Source: Antarcticimicrobium sp040365005
GTDB taxonomy: Bacteria; Pseudomonadota; Alphaproteobacteria; Rhodobacterales; Rhodobacteraceae
Length of the DNA stretch: 64,000 nt
Assembly: GCF_040365005.1 (NCBI RefSeq)
Contig: NZ_BAABWV010000018.1
Location: forward strand, 1 to 64,000
Direction of reading: 5' to 3'
Position numbers and translations under genes: made by a program. Below the pieces are notes generated by a model that was given only the letters and a program-made list of their open reading frames with translations, was not told the DNA's origin and searched no databases. Of this stretch, positions 46,836 through 53,799 are shown in pieces (positions within the stretch are counted from its first letter, which is position 1; every line of letters starts with the position of its first letter).

Positions 46836-47869
46836 TCCTTGATCCGATCCTCGATATCTTTCGCGGCCGCGCAATCACCATCCCGCCGATGGATGGCGCA
46901 TTTCGTCCCAATTCCACTCTGGACGAGCTTGCAGTGTTTGCCGACCTGCCTGACGCCGACAACCTGTGCCGGAACGGCGACCGCCTGCTCGCATCCAGCG
47001 GGCGCGATCTCGTCGAACTGCGCGAGGACGCGGCACCGGAACATCTGGACAGCTTTGCCGCCGCCATCACCGCGCTGGCCACCGGCCCCGATGGCACGCT
47101 CGCCGTCGCACTCGATGACGGCAGCCTGACCGAGAACGGCACCCCGGTGCCTTTGCCCAAGGGGGTGGCTTGCATCACGGCGTTGGCCTATGGACCCGAT
47201 GGGGCGCTGTGGCTCGCCAACGGCTCGGACCGGCATCACGTGTCGGGCTGGGTCGCCGATCTGATGGAGAAAAACGCCAACGGATCGGTCTGGCGACGGA
47301 TGCCCGGCGCCGGTTTCGAGGTGATGGCGAAAAAACTGGAATGGCCGTTTGGCCTGCTGCCCGACACCAAAGGGTGCCTGGTCAGCGAAAGTTGGCGGCA
47401 CCGGCTGGTGCGGGTCGAGGCCGGCACGGTCAAGCCGATTCTGCGAAATTTGCCGGGCTACCCGGCCCGGCTCACACCCTGTGCCGACGGCGGCGCCTGG
47501 CTGTCGATATTCGCGCCACGCAACCGGCTGATCGAGTTCGTCCTTCAGGAAACCCACTACCGGTTCGACATGATGGCCAGCGTACCGCGTGAATTCTGGA
47601 TCGCGCCGACTCTTGCCTCGGGCCAGAGCTTTCTGGAACCGCTGCAATGCGGCGGCATTCGCACCATGGGCGTTCACAAGGCGTGGTCGCCCAGCCGGTC
47701 GTGCGGGTTGGCAGTGCGCCTTGCCCCGGACATGACCCCGACGTTCAGTCTGCACAGCCGCGCCAACGGCAAGCGGCACGGCACCTGCAGCGCAATCGAA
47801 TTCAACGGCCGCGACCTCATCGCATCGCGCGGTGGCAACTGTATTCTCGCGACGGAGGGCATGGCATGA
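46832..47869 (+). CDS. second strictosidine-synthase/SMP-30-like beta-propeller protein
   Basis: This is a 345-aa soluble protein. Repeats such as ALATGPDGTLAVALDDGSL and ALAYGPDGALWLANGSD, then the LEWPFGLLPDTKGCLVSESW and LPGYPARLTPCADGGAWLS blades, parallel those of the propeller domain in the preceding fusion (YTNGVTM...FCESW, MPGYPDNINRASDG). The asparagine of the PDNIN motif is replaced (YPARLT), so it is probably a diverged paralogue, perhaps non-catalytic or with another substrate. It starts within the fusion gene's stop (ATGA) and overlaps the ATPase gene likewise. There is no signal peptide. Confidence 0.78.
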   Translation: MILDPILDIFRGRAITIPPMDGAFRPNSTLDELAVFADLPDADNLCRNGDRLLASSGRDLVELREDAAPEHLDSFAAAITALATGPDGTLAVALDDGSLTENGTPVPLPKGVACITALAYGPDGALWLANGSDRHHVSGWVADLMEKNANGSVWRRMPGAGFEVMAKKLEWPFGLLPDTKGCLVSESWRHRLVRVEAGTVKPILRNLPGYPARLTPCADGGAWLSIFAPRNRLIEFVLQETHYRFDMMASVPREFWIAPTLASGQSFLEPLQCGGIRTMGVHKAWSPSRSCGLAVRLAPDMTPTFSLHSRANGKRHGTCSAIEFNGRDLIASRGGNCILATEGMA

Positions 47870-49362
47870 ATCCCGTTGTGCAGATGGAGCGGATCACCAA
47901 GACTTACCGTAGCGTTCCGGCGGTGAAAGATGTTGATTTCGACGTCGCCGAGGGCGAGATCCACGCCCTTCTCGGCGAGAACGGCGCCGGAAAATCGACG
48001 CTGACCAAGGTCATGGCGGGTGTTGTCACCCCGACCGCGGGCAAGATGACCTATCAGGGCAAAGAGGTGCAGTTCGCCAGCCCGCACGCGGCGCTTCAGG
48101 CCGGTATTGCGATGGTGTTTCAGGAGACAAGCCTCGTGCCGTCGATGACGGTGGCTCAAAACCTCTATCTCGGGTCAGAAAACTTCCTCAACCGGCTGCG
48201 CGGCACATATATCTCGGCGCAACAATTCCTTCAGTCGCTCAACTTTCCCGTCGATCCGGCGGCGATGGTCGAATCCCTCGGCGCAGCCAAGCGGCAAATG
48301 GTCGAAATTGCGCGCGCGGTACATCACAAGGCACGCGTGATCATCTTCGATGAACCCACCGCCACTCTCACGCCCGAGGAAAAGCGCCATTTCTTCGCGC
48401 TGTTGCGCCGACTAAAGGCCGAGGGCGTCTCGATCGTGTTCATCTCCCACGCGCTTGAAGAGGCTTTGCTGATATCTGACCGCATCACCATCCTGCGCGA
48501 CGGCGAAAGGGTGGCCACCGGCCCGACGTCCGAGTTTGACCGCGACAAGATCATCGCCGCGATGGTCGGGCGCACGTTGTCGGATGAAATCTATCGCCAC
48601 CATGACGAGACGCGCCTGCGCAAACCTGGCCGCAAGGTCCTGTCGGTGCAGGACATTTCGATGGGCGCAATGGTACGCAACACCGCGTTTTCCGTATTCG
48701 AAGGGCAGATCACCGGGGTGTTCGGGCTGATCGGATCGGGACGGACGGAAACCTTCAAGATCGTCTCCGGCATCTACAAACGAGACTTCCTGCGCGGCGG
48801 GACCATCTCCCTCGATGACCGACCAGTCCGCTACTATACCCCCGCTGAAGCGGTGCGTGACGGCATCGCCTATGTCACCGAAGACCGCAAGTCCGAAGGC
48901 ATCTTCGAAACGATGTCGATCGGAGAAAACTTGTTTGGCGGGCTTCTGGCCGCCGACAAGGAAGACGGCCTGGTGATCCGCAACAGCGACATCCGCGACC
49001 TGGCGGCAGAATGGACAGACCGCCTGAACATCCGAACGATCAACGCCGAGGCGCAGGTGGTCGAACTCTCTGGCGGCAACCAGCAGAAGGTCGTTATCGG
49101 CAAAGGGCTGATCCAGAAGCCCCGCATCGTGATTTTCGACGAACCGACTCGGGGCGTGGACGTGGCCGCGATTGCCGAGATTCACCAGATCATCAACGAA
49201 CTGGCCGATGCCGGGCTCGCGGTGGTGATGATTTCCTCGTATCTGCCCGAAATCATGAACCTGTCGGATCGCATTCTGGTCTGCCGGCAGGGCCGTATCG
49301 TCGAGGAGTTATCGCCGGCCGAGGCCACCGAAGAAAAAATCATGTACGCCGCAGTTCACTAA
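47866..49362 (+). CDS. sugar-type ABC transporter ATP-binding protein with two ABC domains (RbsA/XylG family)
   Basis: This is a 498-aa ATPase with tandem nucleotide-binding domains. The N-terminal domain has Walker A GENGAGKST and Walker B VIIFDEPTATLTPEE. Its signature motif, which should read LSxGxxQ, is replaced by LGAAKRQ. The C-terminal domain has a degenerate P-loop (GLIGSGRTE), signature LSGGNQQKVVIGKGL and Walker B IVIFDEPTRGVDVAA, the usual RbsA asymmetry. The start at 47866 overlaps the propeller gene; the longer frame is inside that gene. It energises both permeases of the operon. Confidence 0.92.
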   Translation: MNPVVQMERITKTYRSVPAVKDVDFDVAEGEIHALLGENGAGKSTLTKVMAGVVTPTAGKMTYQGKEVQFASPHAALQAGIAMVFQETSLVPSMTVAQNLYLGSENFLNRLRGTYISAQQFLQSLNFPVDPAAMVESLGAAKRQMVEIARAVHHKARVIIFDEPTATLTPEEKRHFFALLRRLKAEGVSIVFISHALEEALLISDRITILRDGERVATGPTSEFDRDKIIAAMVGRTLSDEIYRHHDETRLRKPGRKVLSVQDISMGAMVRNTAFSVFEGQITGVFGLIGSGRTETFKIVSGIYKRDFLRGGTISLDDRPVRYYTPAEAVRDGIAYVTEDRKSEGIFETMSIGENLFGGLLAADKEDGLVIRNSDIRDLAAEWTDRLNIRTINAEAQVVELSGGNQQKVVIGKGLIQKPRIVIFDEPTRGVDVAAIAEIHQIINELADAGLAVVMISSYLPEIMNLSDRILVCRQGRIVEELSPAEATEEKIMYAAVH

Positions 49363-49411
49363 CCCGCGCAGCCGGAGAGCGGACCCTGAACGTGCTTAAG
49401 GAGAAGACCGA

Positions 49412-50260
49412 ATGACAAAGACAATATGGACGTATTACCGCGGCGACTGGCATCAGGGTGACACCCGCATCCTCGGGGCAGACTCGCATGCCACATGGCT
49501 TGGCAGCCTTGTGTTCGACGGCGCGCGCCTGTTCGATGGCGTCGCCCCCGACCTTGATCGTCACTGCGCCCGCGTCAATGACAGCGCCCGCGCGCTTGGC
49601 CTTGTGCCGACCCTGTCGGGCGGCGAAATCGAGGCGCTGACCTATGAAGGGCTGAACAAGTTCGCACCCGGCACCGACATCTATATCCGGCCGATGTATT
49701 GGGCCGAAGAAAGCGACGCCGGGGTGCTGCCGCCCAAACCCGAAAGCACCGATTTTGCCCTGTGCCTTGAGGAAATGCCGATGGTGGACCCCACCGGCTT
49801 TACCATCACCACCACCCGGTTCCGCCGTCCCACGATGGAGGTGATGCCGGTCAACGCCAAGGCCGCCTGCCTGTACGCCAACAACGCCCGCATGGTGCGC
49901 GAAGCCCAGGCCAAGGGCTATCAGAATGCGCTGTGCTGCGACGCGAATGGCAACGTGGCGGAACTGGCCACATCCAACGTGTTCATGGCGCGCGACGGCG
50001 AGGTGTTCACGCCAATGCCCAACGGCACCTTCCTGAACGGTATCACCCGCCAACGGGTCATTGCCCTGCTGCGCGACGCGGGTGTAAGCGTTCACGAGAC
50101 AACCCTGAGCATCGAGGATTTTCGCAGCGCAGATGAGATTTTCTCGACCGGGAATATCTCGAAGGTGGTGCCGGTGATCGGCTTTGACGATCGCGAGCTG
50201 CCCTTTGGGCCGATGGCACGCAAAGCACGCGAGCTGTATTGGGATTGGGCAAAAGCCTGA
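49412..50260 (+). CDS. class IV PLP aminotransferase (branched-chain/(R)-amine transaminase-like)
   Basis: This is a 282-aa fold type IV aminotransferase. The PLP lysine is K150 (VNAKAACLYANNAR) and the cofactor-anchoring glutamate is E184 (GNVAELATSNVF); the phosphate-binding GITR loop follows. The family contains IlvE, D-amino acid aminotransferase and (R)-selective amine transaminases. The position in an importer operon, away from ilv genes, argues for a catabolic transaminase acting on the imported amine or its oxo product. An AAGGAGAA site is present. Confidence 0.85.
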   Translation: MTKTIWTYYRGDWHQGDTRILGADSHATWLGSLVFDGARLFDGVAPDLDRHCARVNDSARALGLVPTLSGGEIEALTYEGLNKFAPGTDIYIRPMYWAEESDAGVLPPKPESTDFALCLEEMPMVDPTGFTITTTRFRRPTMEVMPVNAKAACLYANNARMVREAQAKGYQNALCCDANGNVAELATSNVFMARDGEVFTPMPNGTFLNGITRQRVIALLRDAGVSVHETTLSIEDFRSADEIFSTGNISKVVPVIGFDDRELPFGPMARKARELYWDWAKA

Positions 50261-50276
50261 AATATAGGAGAAAAAC

Positions 50277-50687
50277 ATGGCAACCGTAAAACTTCTGAGT
50301 GATGCCGAAGCCGACGCGATCCCCGCAGTGAAGGCCGTGTTCGACGACATTCGCGCGACGCGCAAGACCGACTTCATCAACAACTTCTGGCGCGGGTTGG
50401 CCAATGACCCGGCGGCACTCGCACGCACATGGGACAACCTGAAGACCGTGATGACCGGAGAGACCGCCCTGCCCCCGGCGGTTCAGGAAATGATCTATGT
50501 CGCCGTCTCGACCGCGAATGGCTGCACCTATTGCGTGCATTCCCACACAGCTGCGGCAAAGGCCAAGGGTATGACGCCCGAGCAACATGCCGAGCTGCTG
50601 ACAATCATCGGCATGGCGGCGCAGACCAATCACCTGGTAACGGCCATGCAATTGCCCGTTGATGATGTCTTCTTGGTCGAAAGCTGA
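50277..50687 (+). CDS. carboxymuconolactone decarboxylase/AhpD-family protein
   Basis: This is a 136-aa AhpD-fold helical protein. The redox/catalytic motif is CTYCVHSH (C83, C86, H90), preceded by VAVSTANG, the typical CMD pattern. AhpD-like proteins are thiol-dependent peroxidases or reductants, while true carboxymuconolactone decarboxylases lack this CxxC. The presence of CxxC therefore favours a redox role, perhaps protecting the PLP or quinone-linked steps. The stop overlaps the next start by one base (TGATG). Confidence 0.85.
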   Translation: MATVKLLSDAEADAIPAVKAVFDDIRATRKTDFINNFWRGLANDPAALARTWDNLKTVMTGETALPPAVQEMIYVAVSTANGCTYCVHSHTAAAKAKGMTPEQHAELLTIIGMAAQTNHLVTAMQLPVDDVFLVES

Positions 50688-51667
50688 TGAACATGTCGAA
50701 AGGTTGGATCGCACGCACCCCCGGCGGCCCAGAAGTGATGGAATGGGCAGACCTGCCTGTCGCAGAGCCCGGCCCCGGCGAGGTCTTGCTGGAACAGACG
50801 GCAGTCGGGGTGAACTTTATCGACGTCTATTTCCGCAGCGGTCTTTATGCTTGGCCGGAAGACACGATGATTCCGGGCGCCGAAGCCTCTGGCATGGTTC
50901 TGGCGGTTGGGGCCGGCGTTACGGACCTGACACCGGGCGACAAGGTTGCCTACGTCATGCCGCACGGGGCCTATCGCACGCAACGGGTGGTGGCAGCCGA
51001 CCGTCTGGTGCGCCTGCCGGACGGGATTGATCCGGTCTTGATCGCGGGCGCAATGCTCAAGGGGCTGACCGCGCAATACCTGGTCACCGGCTCGTACAAG
51101 GTGCAGGCCGGCGATACCGTGCTGGTTCATGCGGCCGCTGGCGGCGTCGGGCTGATCCTCGGGCAATGGCTGCGCGCGCTCGGGGCGCGGGCCATCGGAA
51201 CGGCGGGCACGCCAGCGAAAGTGGCGCTCGCGTTGGCACATGGTTACGACCACGTGATCAATTACCGCACCGAAGACTTCGCCGCCGTGGTAGCCGAGCT
51301 AACCGATGGCAAAGGTTGCGCCGCGGTCTATGACAGTGTCGGCGCCGATACCTGGCGCGGCTCGCTCAAATGCCTGCAACGGCGCGGCATGTTCGTGAAT
51401 TTCGGCCAATCCTCGGGGATGATCTCGGATTTCGCCCTGTCGGATCTTGCCGCCGGCGGCTCACTGTCCGCCAACCGGCCGGTGCTGTTCGACTACATCG
51501 TGGAGCGCGACGAACTGCTGACGCGTTCGAATGACCTGTTTGCGCGGATTCTGGATGGCACAATTCGGCTCGACGCGGCAACCCGTCGCCCACTTTCGGA
51601 AGCCAGCGCCGCGCACACTGCACTGGAGGCGCGCCAGACCAGCGGGTCGACCATTTTGACCGTCTGA
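50687..51667 (+). CDS. NADPH:quinone oxidoreductase-type MDR enzyme
   Basis: This is a 326-aa zinc-independent medium-chain reductase of the QOR family. It has the signature NFIDVYFRSGLY, the IPGAEASGMVLAVG segment, the cofactor loop VHAAAGGVGLILGQW and the NFGQSSG element. It is the last gene of the operon, starting in the stop of the CMD gene. It probably reduces an enone or quinone formed in the pathway. It is followed by an isochorismatase-family pseudogene on the other strand. Confidence 0.9.
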   Translation: MNMSKGWIARTPGGPEVMEWADLPVAEPGPGEVLLEQTAVGVNFIDVYFRSGLYAWPEDTMIPGAEASGMVLAVGAGVTDLTPGDKVAYVMPHGAYRTQRVVAADRLVRLPDGIDPVLIAGAMLKGLTAQYLVTGSYKVQAGDTVLVHAAAGGVGLILGQWLRALGARAIGTAGTPAKVALALAHGYDHVINYRTEDFAAVVAELTDGKGCAAVYDSVGADTWRGSLKCLQRRGMFVNFGQSSGMISDFALSDLAAGGSLSANRPVLFDYIVERDELLTRSNDLFARILDGTIRLDAATRRPLSEASAAHTALEARQTSGSTILTV

Positions 51668-51679
51668 GGCACCGCCCCA

Positions 51680-51930
51680 TTCGGCGCGCTTATCCGCGAT
51701 GCCCCGCCAGTTCCCCGCGATCTGGGTCGTCGGTGGACACTTGGCGGCAATAGCCCTGTGTCGTTCGCAGCGAATGAGCCGCCTGATCGGCGGTACAGGT
51801 TAGGCAGGCATCGGTCACCTGTGTCACCAGATACCCCAGATCGCGGGCATCGCGGATCGCGGGCATCGCGGATCGCGGTTTCGACGGGTGATGTGGTGGC
51901 CACACCGACCGGTGCCCGTTTTTTTCCTAT
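51680..51930 (-). pseudogene. isochorismatase-family cysteine hydrolase remnant, frameshifted by a 16-bp duplication
   Basis: On the minus strand VGVATTSPVETAIRDARD is followed, only after a one-base frame change, by LGYLVTQVTDACLTCTADQ and AAHSLRTTQGYCRQVST, the C-terminal half of an isochorismatase-like hydrolase. The frame change is caused by a 16-bp tandem duplication (51839-51870): removing one copy restores the reading frame exactly. The family's catalytic cysteine in this loop (CVE) is Pro here (SPVE). The 5' part is missing because the IS5 element at 51936 begins at once. Confidence 0.85.
51839..51878. repeat. 16-bp tandem duplication (2.5 copies)
   Basis: Two perfect copies of GATCGCGGGCATCGCG (51839-51854, 51855-51870) and a half copy (51871-51878). 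It lies inside the isochorismatase remnant and is the cause of its frameshift. Confidence 0.95.
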
Positions 51931-51998
51931 GACGAGGCTTTGTTGCACAAATCGGCTGAGGGATTCACTGTTTGAATCCAGCGTGATAGCTGGCTGTC

Positions 51999-52972
51999 AT
52001 GAGCAGTTGGTCACCTGCGAAGTACAAGACCAGGAACTGGCCTTCGTACAACACGGCGCTGAAGCAGCGCGGTTCTCTTGCAATCTGGTTTGATCCCGAG
52101 ATGTCCTGGCACGCGGCTCTGACGGGTAGGCGCGGTCGTCAGCCCGAGTTCAGCGACGCAGCGATCCAAGCTTGCCTGACGATGAAGGTGCTTTTCGGTA
52201 TGCCCCTTCGGCAGACGACGGGGTTCGTCGAAAGCCTGTTGCGACTGGCTGGGCTCGACTGGACAGTCCCGGACTTCAGCACTCTGTGTCGCCGCCAGAA
52301 GACGTTGAATGTCTCCATCCCTTACCGTGGCGGAACTGGGCCGTTGCACCTTCTGATCGACGCGACAGGGATCAAAGCCGAGGGCGAAGGGGAGTGGAAC
52401 GCGCGCAAGCATGGCGGAAGCAAGAAACGCCTGTGGCGCAAGCTTCACCTCGGTTTGAACGAGGAAACACTGGAGGTCCGCGCGGTCGGCGTCACGACAA
52501 GCAATGTCGGCCCCTCTCGGCAGCATCCTTCGGATGCGCCTGCCGGGCAGCGGATGCACCCATGTTGCCCGACTTGCTGGAACAAATCCTACCCGACCAG
52601 GAGATCGCCACCGTCACCGCTGATGGCGCCTATGACACGCGAAGATGTCACAATGTGATTGCCGCTCGGGGAGCCGCGGCCGTCATCCTGCCGCGCAAAA
52701 ATGCCCAACCTTGGAAACCAACCACGGCGGGCGCTATCGCACGAAACGAAGCCGTAAGAGCCTGCAAATATCTCGGGCGTGCTTTATGGCAAAAGTTGAC
52801 CGGATATCACCGCCGGAGCCGCGCAGAGACAAAGATGAACTGCGTCAAACTGCTTGGCCAAGGCCTCATGGCCCGAGACTTCGACCGGCAGGTTGCTGAG
52901 CTCCAAGTCCGGGTCGCGGTGCTCAATCGCTACACCGCTCTTGGCATACCCGTCACTGAGCCCGTAGGATAA
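51999..52972 (+). pseudogene. IS5-family transposase, disrupted by a small hairpin insertion
   Basis: The frame from 51999 encodes the N-terminus through YNTALKQRGSLAIWFDPE, MKVLFGMPLRQTTGFVESLL, GPLHLLIDATGIKAEGEGEW and RAVGVTTSNVG. After about 41 extra bases (52511-52552) the protein resumes in another frame with DAPMLPDLLEQI, TVTADGAYDTRR, SRAETKMNCVKLLGQ and ends GIPVTEPVG at 52972. DDE residues are split between the two frames. It is inactive unless frameshifting rescues it, which the insert length makes unlikely. Confidence 0.88.
52518..52545. repeat. hairpin element inserted into the IS5 transposase gene
   Basis: CGGCAG...CTGCCG outer stem and GCATCC...GGATGC inner stem around TTC. 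It is the core of a ~41-base insertion that breaks the transposase between SNVG and DAPML. It resembles a REP-like mini-repeat. Confidence 0.72.
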
Positions 52973-53072
52973 GTGTGTCCACGGAAAGGGGACGTCCGTT
53001 CACACCACAATTTGTGCAACAGAGCCCCAGCGAGGATCAGGTGGTGAAGGCCGTGACCCGCGCATCATCGAG

Positions 53073-53492
53073 ATGATCGACCATTGTGAGTGGTGCGGCA
53101 GACCTCTACCCGACCGCTCGCCCGCCGGGAAACTGCCACGCCTAGACCGAAAGTATTGCTCCAATGAATGCGGATATGCATCGCGGATACATGCCGAACG
53201 GGAAGCCCGTCTTGAGGCTATAGGCGACGGGCAGTGCCTGCACTGTGCCACCCCTATTCCGTGCGACGTGACACTCAAGCGAAAATTCTGCCAGAAGAAA
53301 TGCAGGCGGGACTATTACAACGCGATTCGCAGCAAGGCGGTTCTGGCGTCGAAGCTGGGGCGCACCTGCCTAACCTGTGGTGCCTCTATCGCGCTTGAGA
53401 AGAAGGAAGGAACCCGTTTCTGTTCCCGGAACTGCAATGCTCGGCATCACCAGCGCCGGAAGCGGGCAGAGGCTAAGCGGACCAAGGGGTGA
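53073..53492 (+). CDS. small protein with three zinc-finger-like CxxC...CxxxC modules
   Basis: This is a 139-aa basic, cysteine-rich protein with three repeats of CxxC-x(14-20)-CxxxC: C5/C8/C29/C33, C55/C58/C73/C77 and C99/C102/C117/C121. Each has the local pattern (R/K)(Y/F)CSxxC or KFCQKKC. A lysine/arginine-rich tail (RRKRAEAKRTKG) suggests nucleic-acid binding. The reading frame is open further upstream into the IS end, so the N-terminus may have been altered by the IS; the ATG at 53073 has only a weak ribosome site. It lies next to the att-like repeat at 53549 and probably belonged to the right end of an older integrated element. I do not recognise a named family. Confidence 0.65.
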   Translation: MIDHCEWCGRPLPDRSPAGKLPRLDRKYCSNECGYASRIHAEREARLEAIGDGQCLHCATPIPCDVTLKRKFCQKKCRRDYYNAIRSKAVLASKLGRTCLTCGASIALEKKEGTRFCSRNCNARHHQRRKRAEAKRTKG

Positions 53493-53503
53493 GCCGCAGG
53501 ACT

Positions 53504-53521
53504 GTTCCCCCAGTGTTCCCC
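53504..53521. repeat. degenerate integrase arm-type sites left of the att repeat
   Basis: GTTCCCCC (53504) and GTTCCCC (53515) repeat at an 11-bp spacing, next to the att-like repeat. The segment 53502-53560 aligns well with the right end of the element (63921-63984), where the repeats read GTTACCCC. It therefore looks like the right end of a related element. Confidence 0.6.
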
Positions 53522-53548
53522 AGCGCCAAAACGCCCCGATAACCCCAG

Positions 53549-53576
53549 AAAAAAGCCCTTAAGTCGCTGAGACTTA
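53549..53576. repeat. left att direct repeat (28 bp), overlapping a terminator hairpin
   Basis: These 28 bases recur at 63973-64000 with a single mismatch, in the same orientation. Here they overlap a perfect 13-bp hairpin (53553-53585) with an A/T tail, the terminator of tRNA-Asn read on the minus strand. Between the two copies lies the whole integrase-to-switch element. Confidence 0.9.
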
Positions 53577-53587
53577 AGGGCTTTTTA

Positions 53588-53636
53588 TGGCTCCGGCGGT
53601 AGGGATCGAACCTACGACCAATTGATTAACAGTCAA
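53588..53636 (-). tRNA. partial tRNA-Asn (3' half, att site)
   Basis: On the minus strand this is the 3' half of tRNA-Asn: anticodon loop CTGTTAA (GTT), the TCAAT stem side, the T arm with GGTTCGATCCC, acceptor strand CGCCGGAG and CCA. The 5' half (D arm and 5' acceptor) is absent; sequence diverges at the anticodon stem. It is the duplicated 3' end made by integration. The intact gene should lie just past the end of this window. Confidence 0.9.
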
Positions 53637-53765
53637 AACTAAGCCCATAACGGAACCAAACTTTGCAAAACTATCGCGGCATAATTTTCCATATAAAACT
53701 TGAAGTTAACACCATTGATAGCCATTGTTACTAACATCGGGTAACGGGACAATACACCGAATTCC

Positions 53766-53784
53766 GTTACCCCTGTGTTACCCC
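53766..53784. promoter_or_regulatory. integrase arm-type site pair at the left end
   Basis: GTTACCCC at 53766-53773 and 53777-53784 (11-bp period), with an inverted copy GGGTAACGG at about 53738. The same GTTACCCC pair occurs at the right end (63923, 63935). This is consistent with arm-type binding sites of a tyrosine recombinase, located in the integrase leader, where they could also autoregulate int. Confidence 0.6.
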
Positions 53785-53799
53785 GAGGGGAAATTGACT

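Larger units (their letters stand above)
51936..53026 (+). mobile_element. IS5-family insertion sequence (IS903-like ends), 1091 bp
   Basis: Terminal inverted repeats GGCTTTGTTGCACAAAT (51936-51952) and, reversed, GGCTCTGTTGCACAAAT (ending 53026) differ at one position and match the IS903-type end. The element carries one disrupted transposase gene in the plus direction. The nine flanking bases on each side (CTATGACGA and CCAGCGAGG) are not a target duplication, so it has probably taken part in a deletion or recombination since insertion. Confidence 0.88.

Noticed and set aside
51936..53026. intact, active IS5 element
   Set aside because: The transposase frame is broken by a ~41-base hairpin insert and the ends lack a target duplication.
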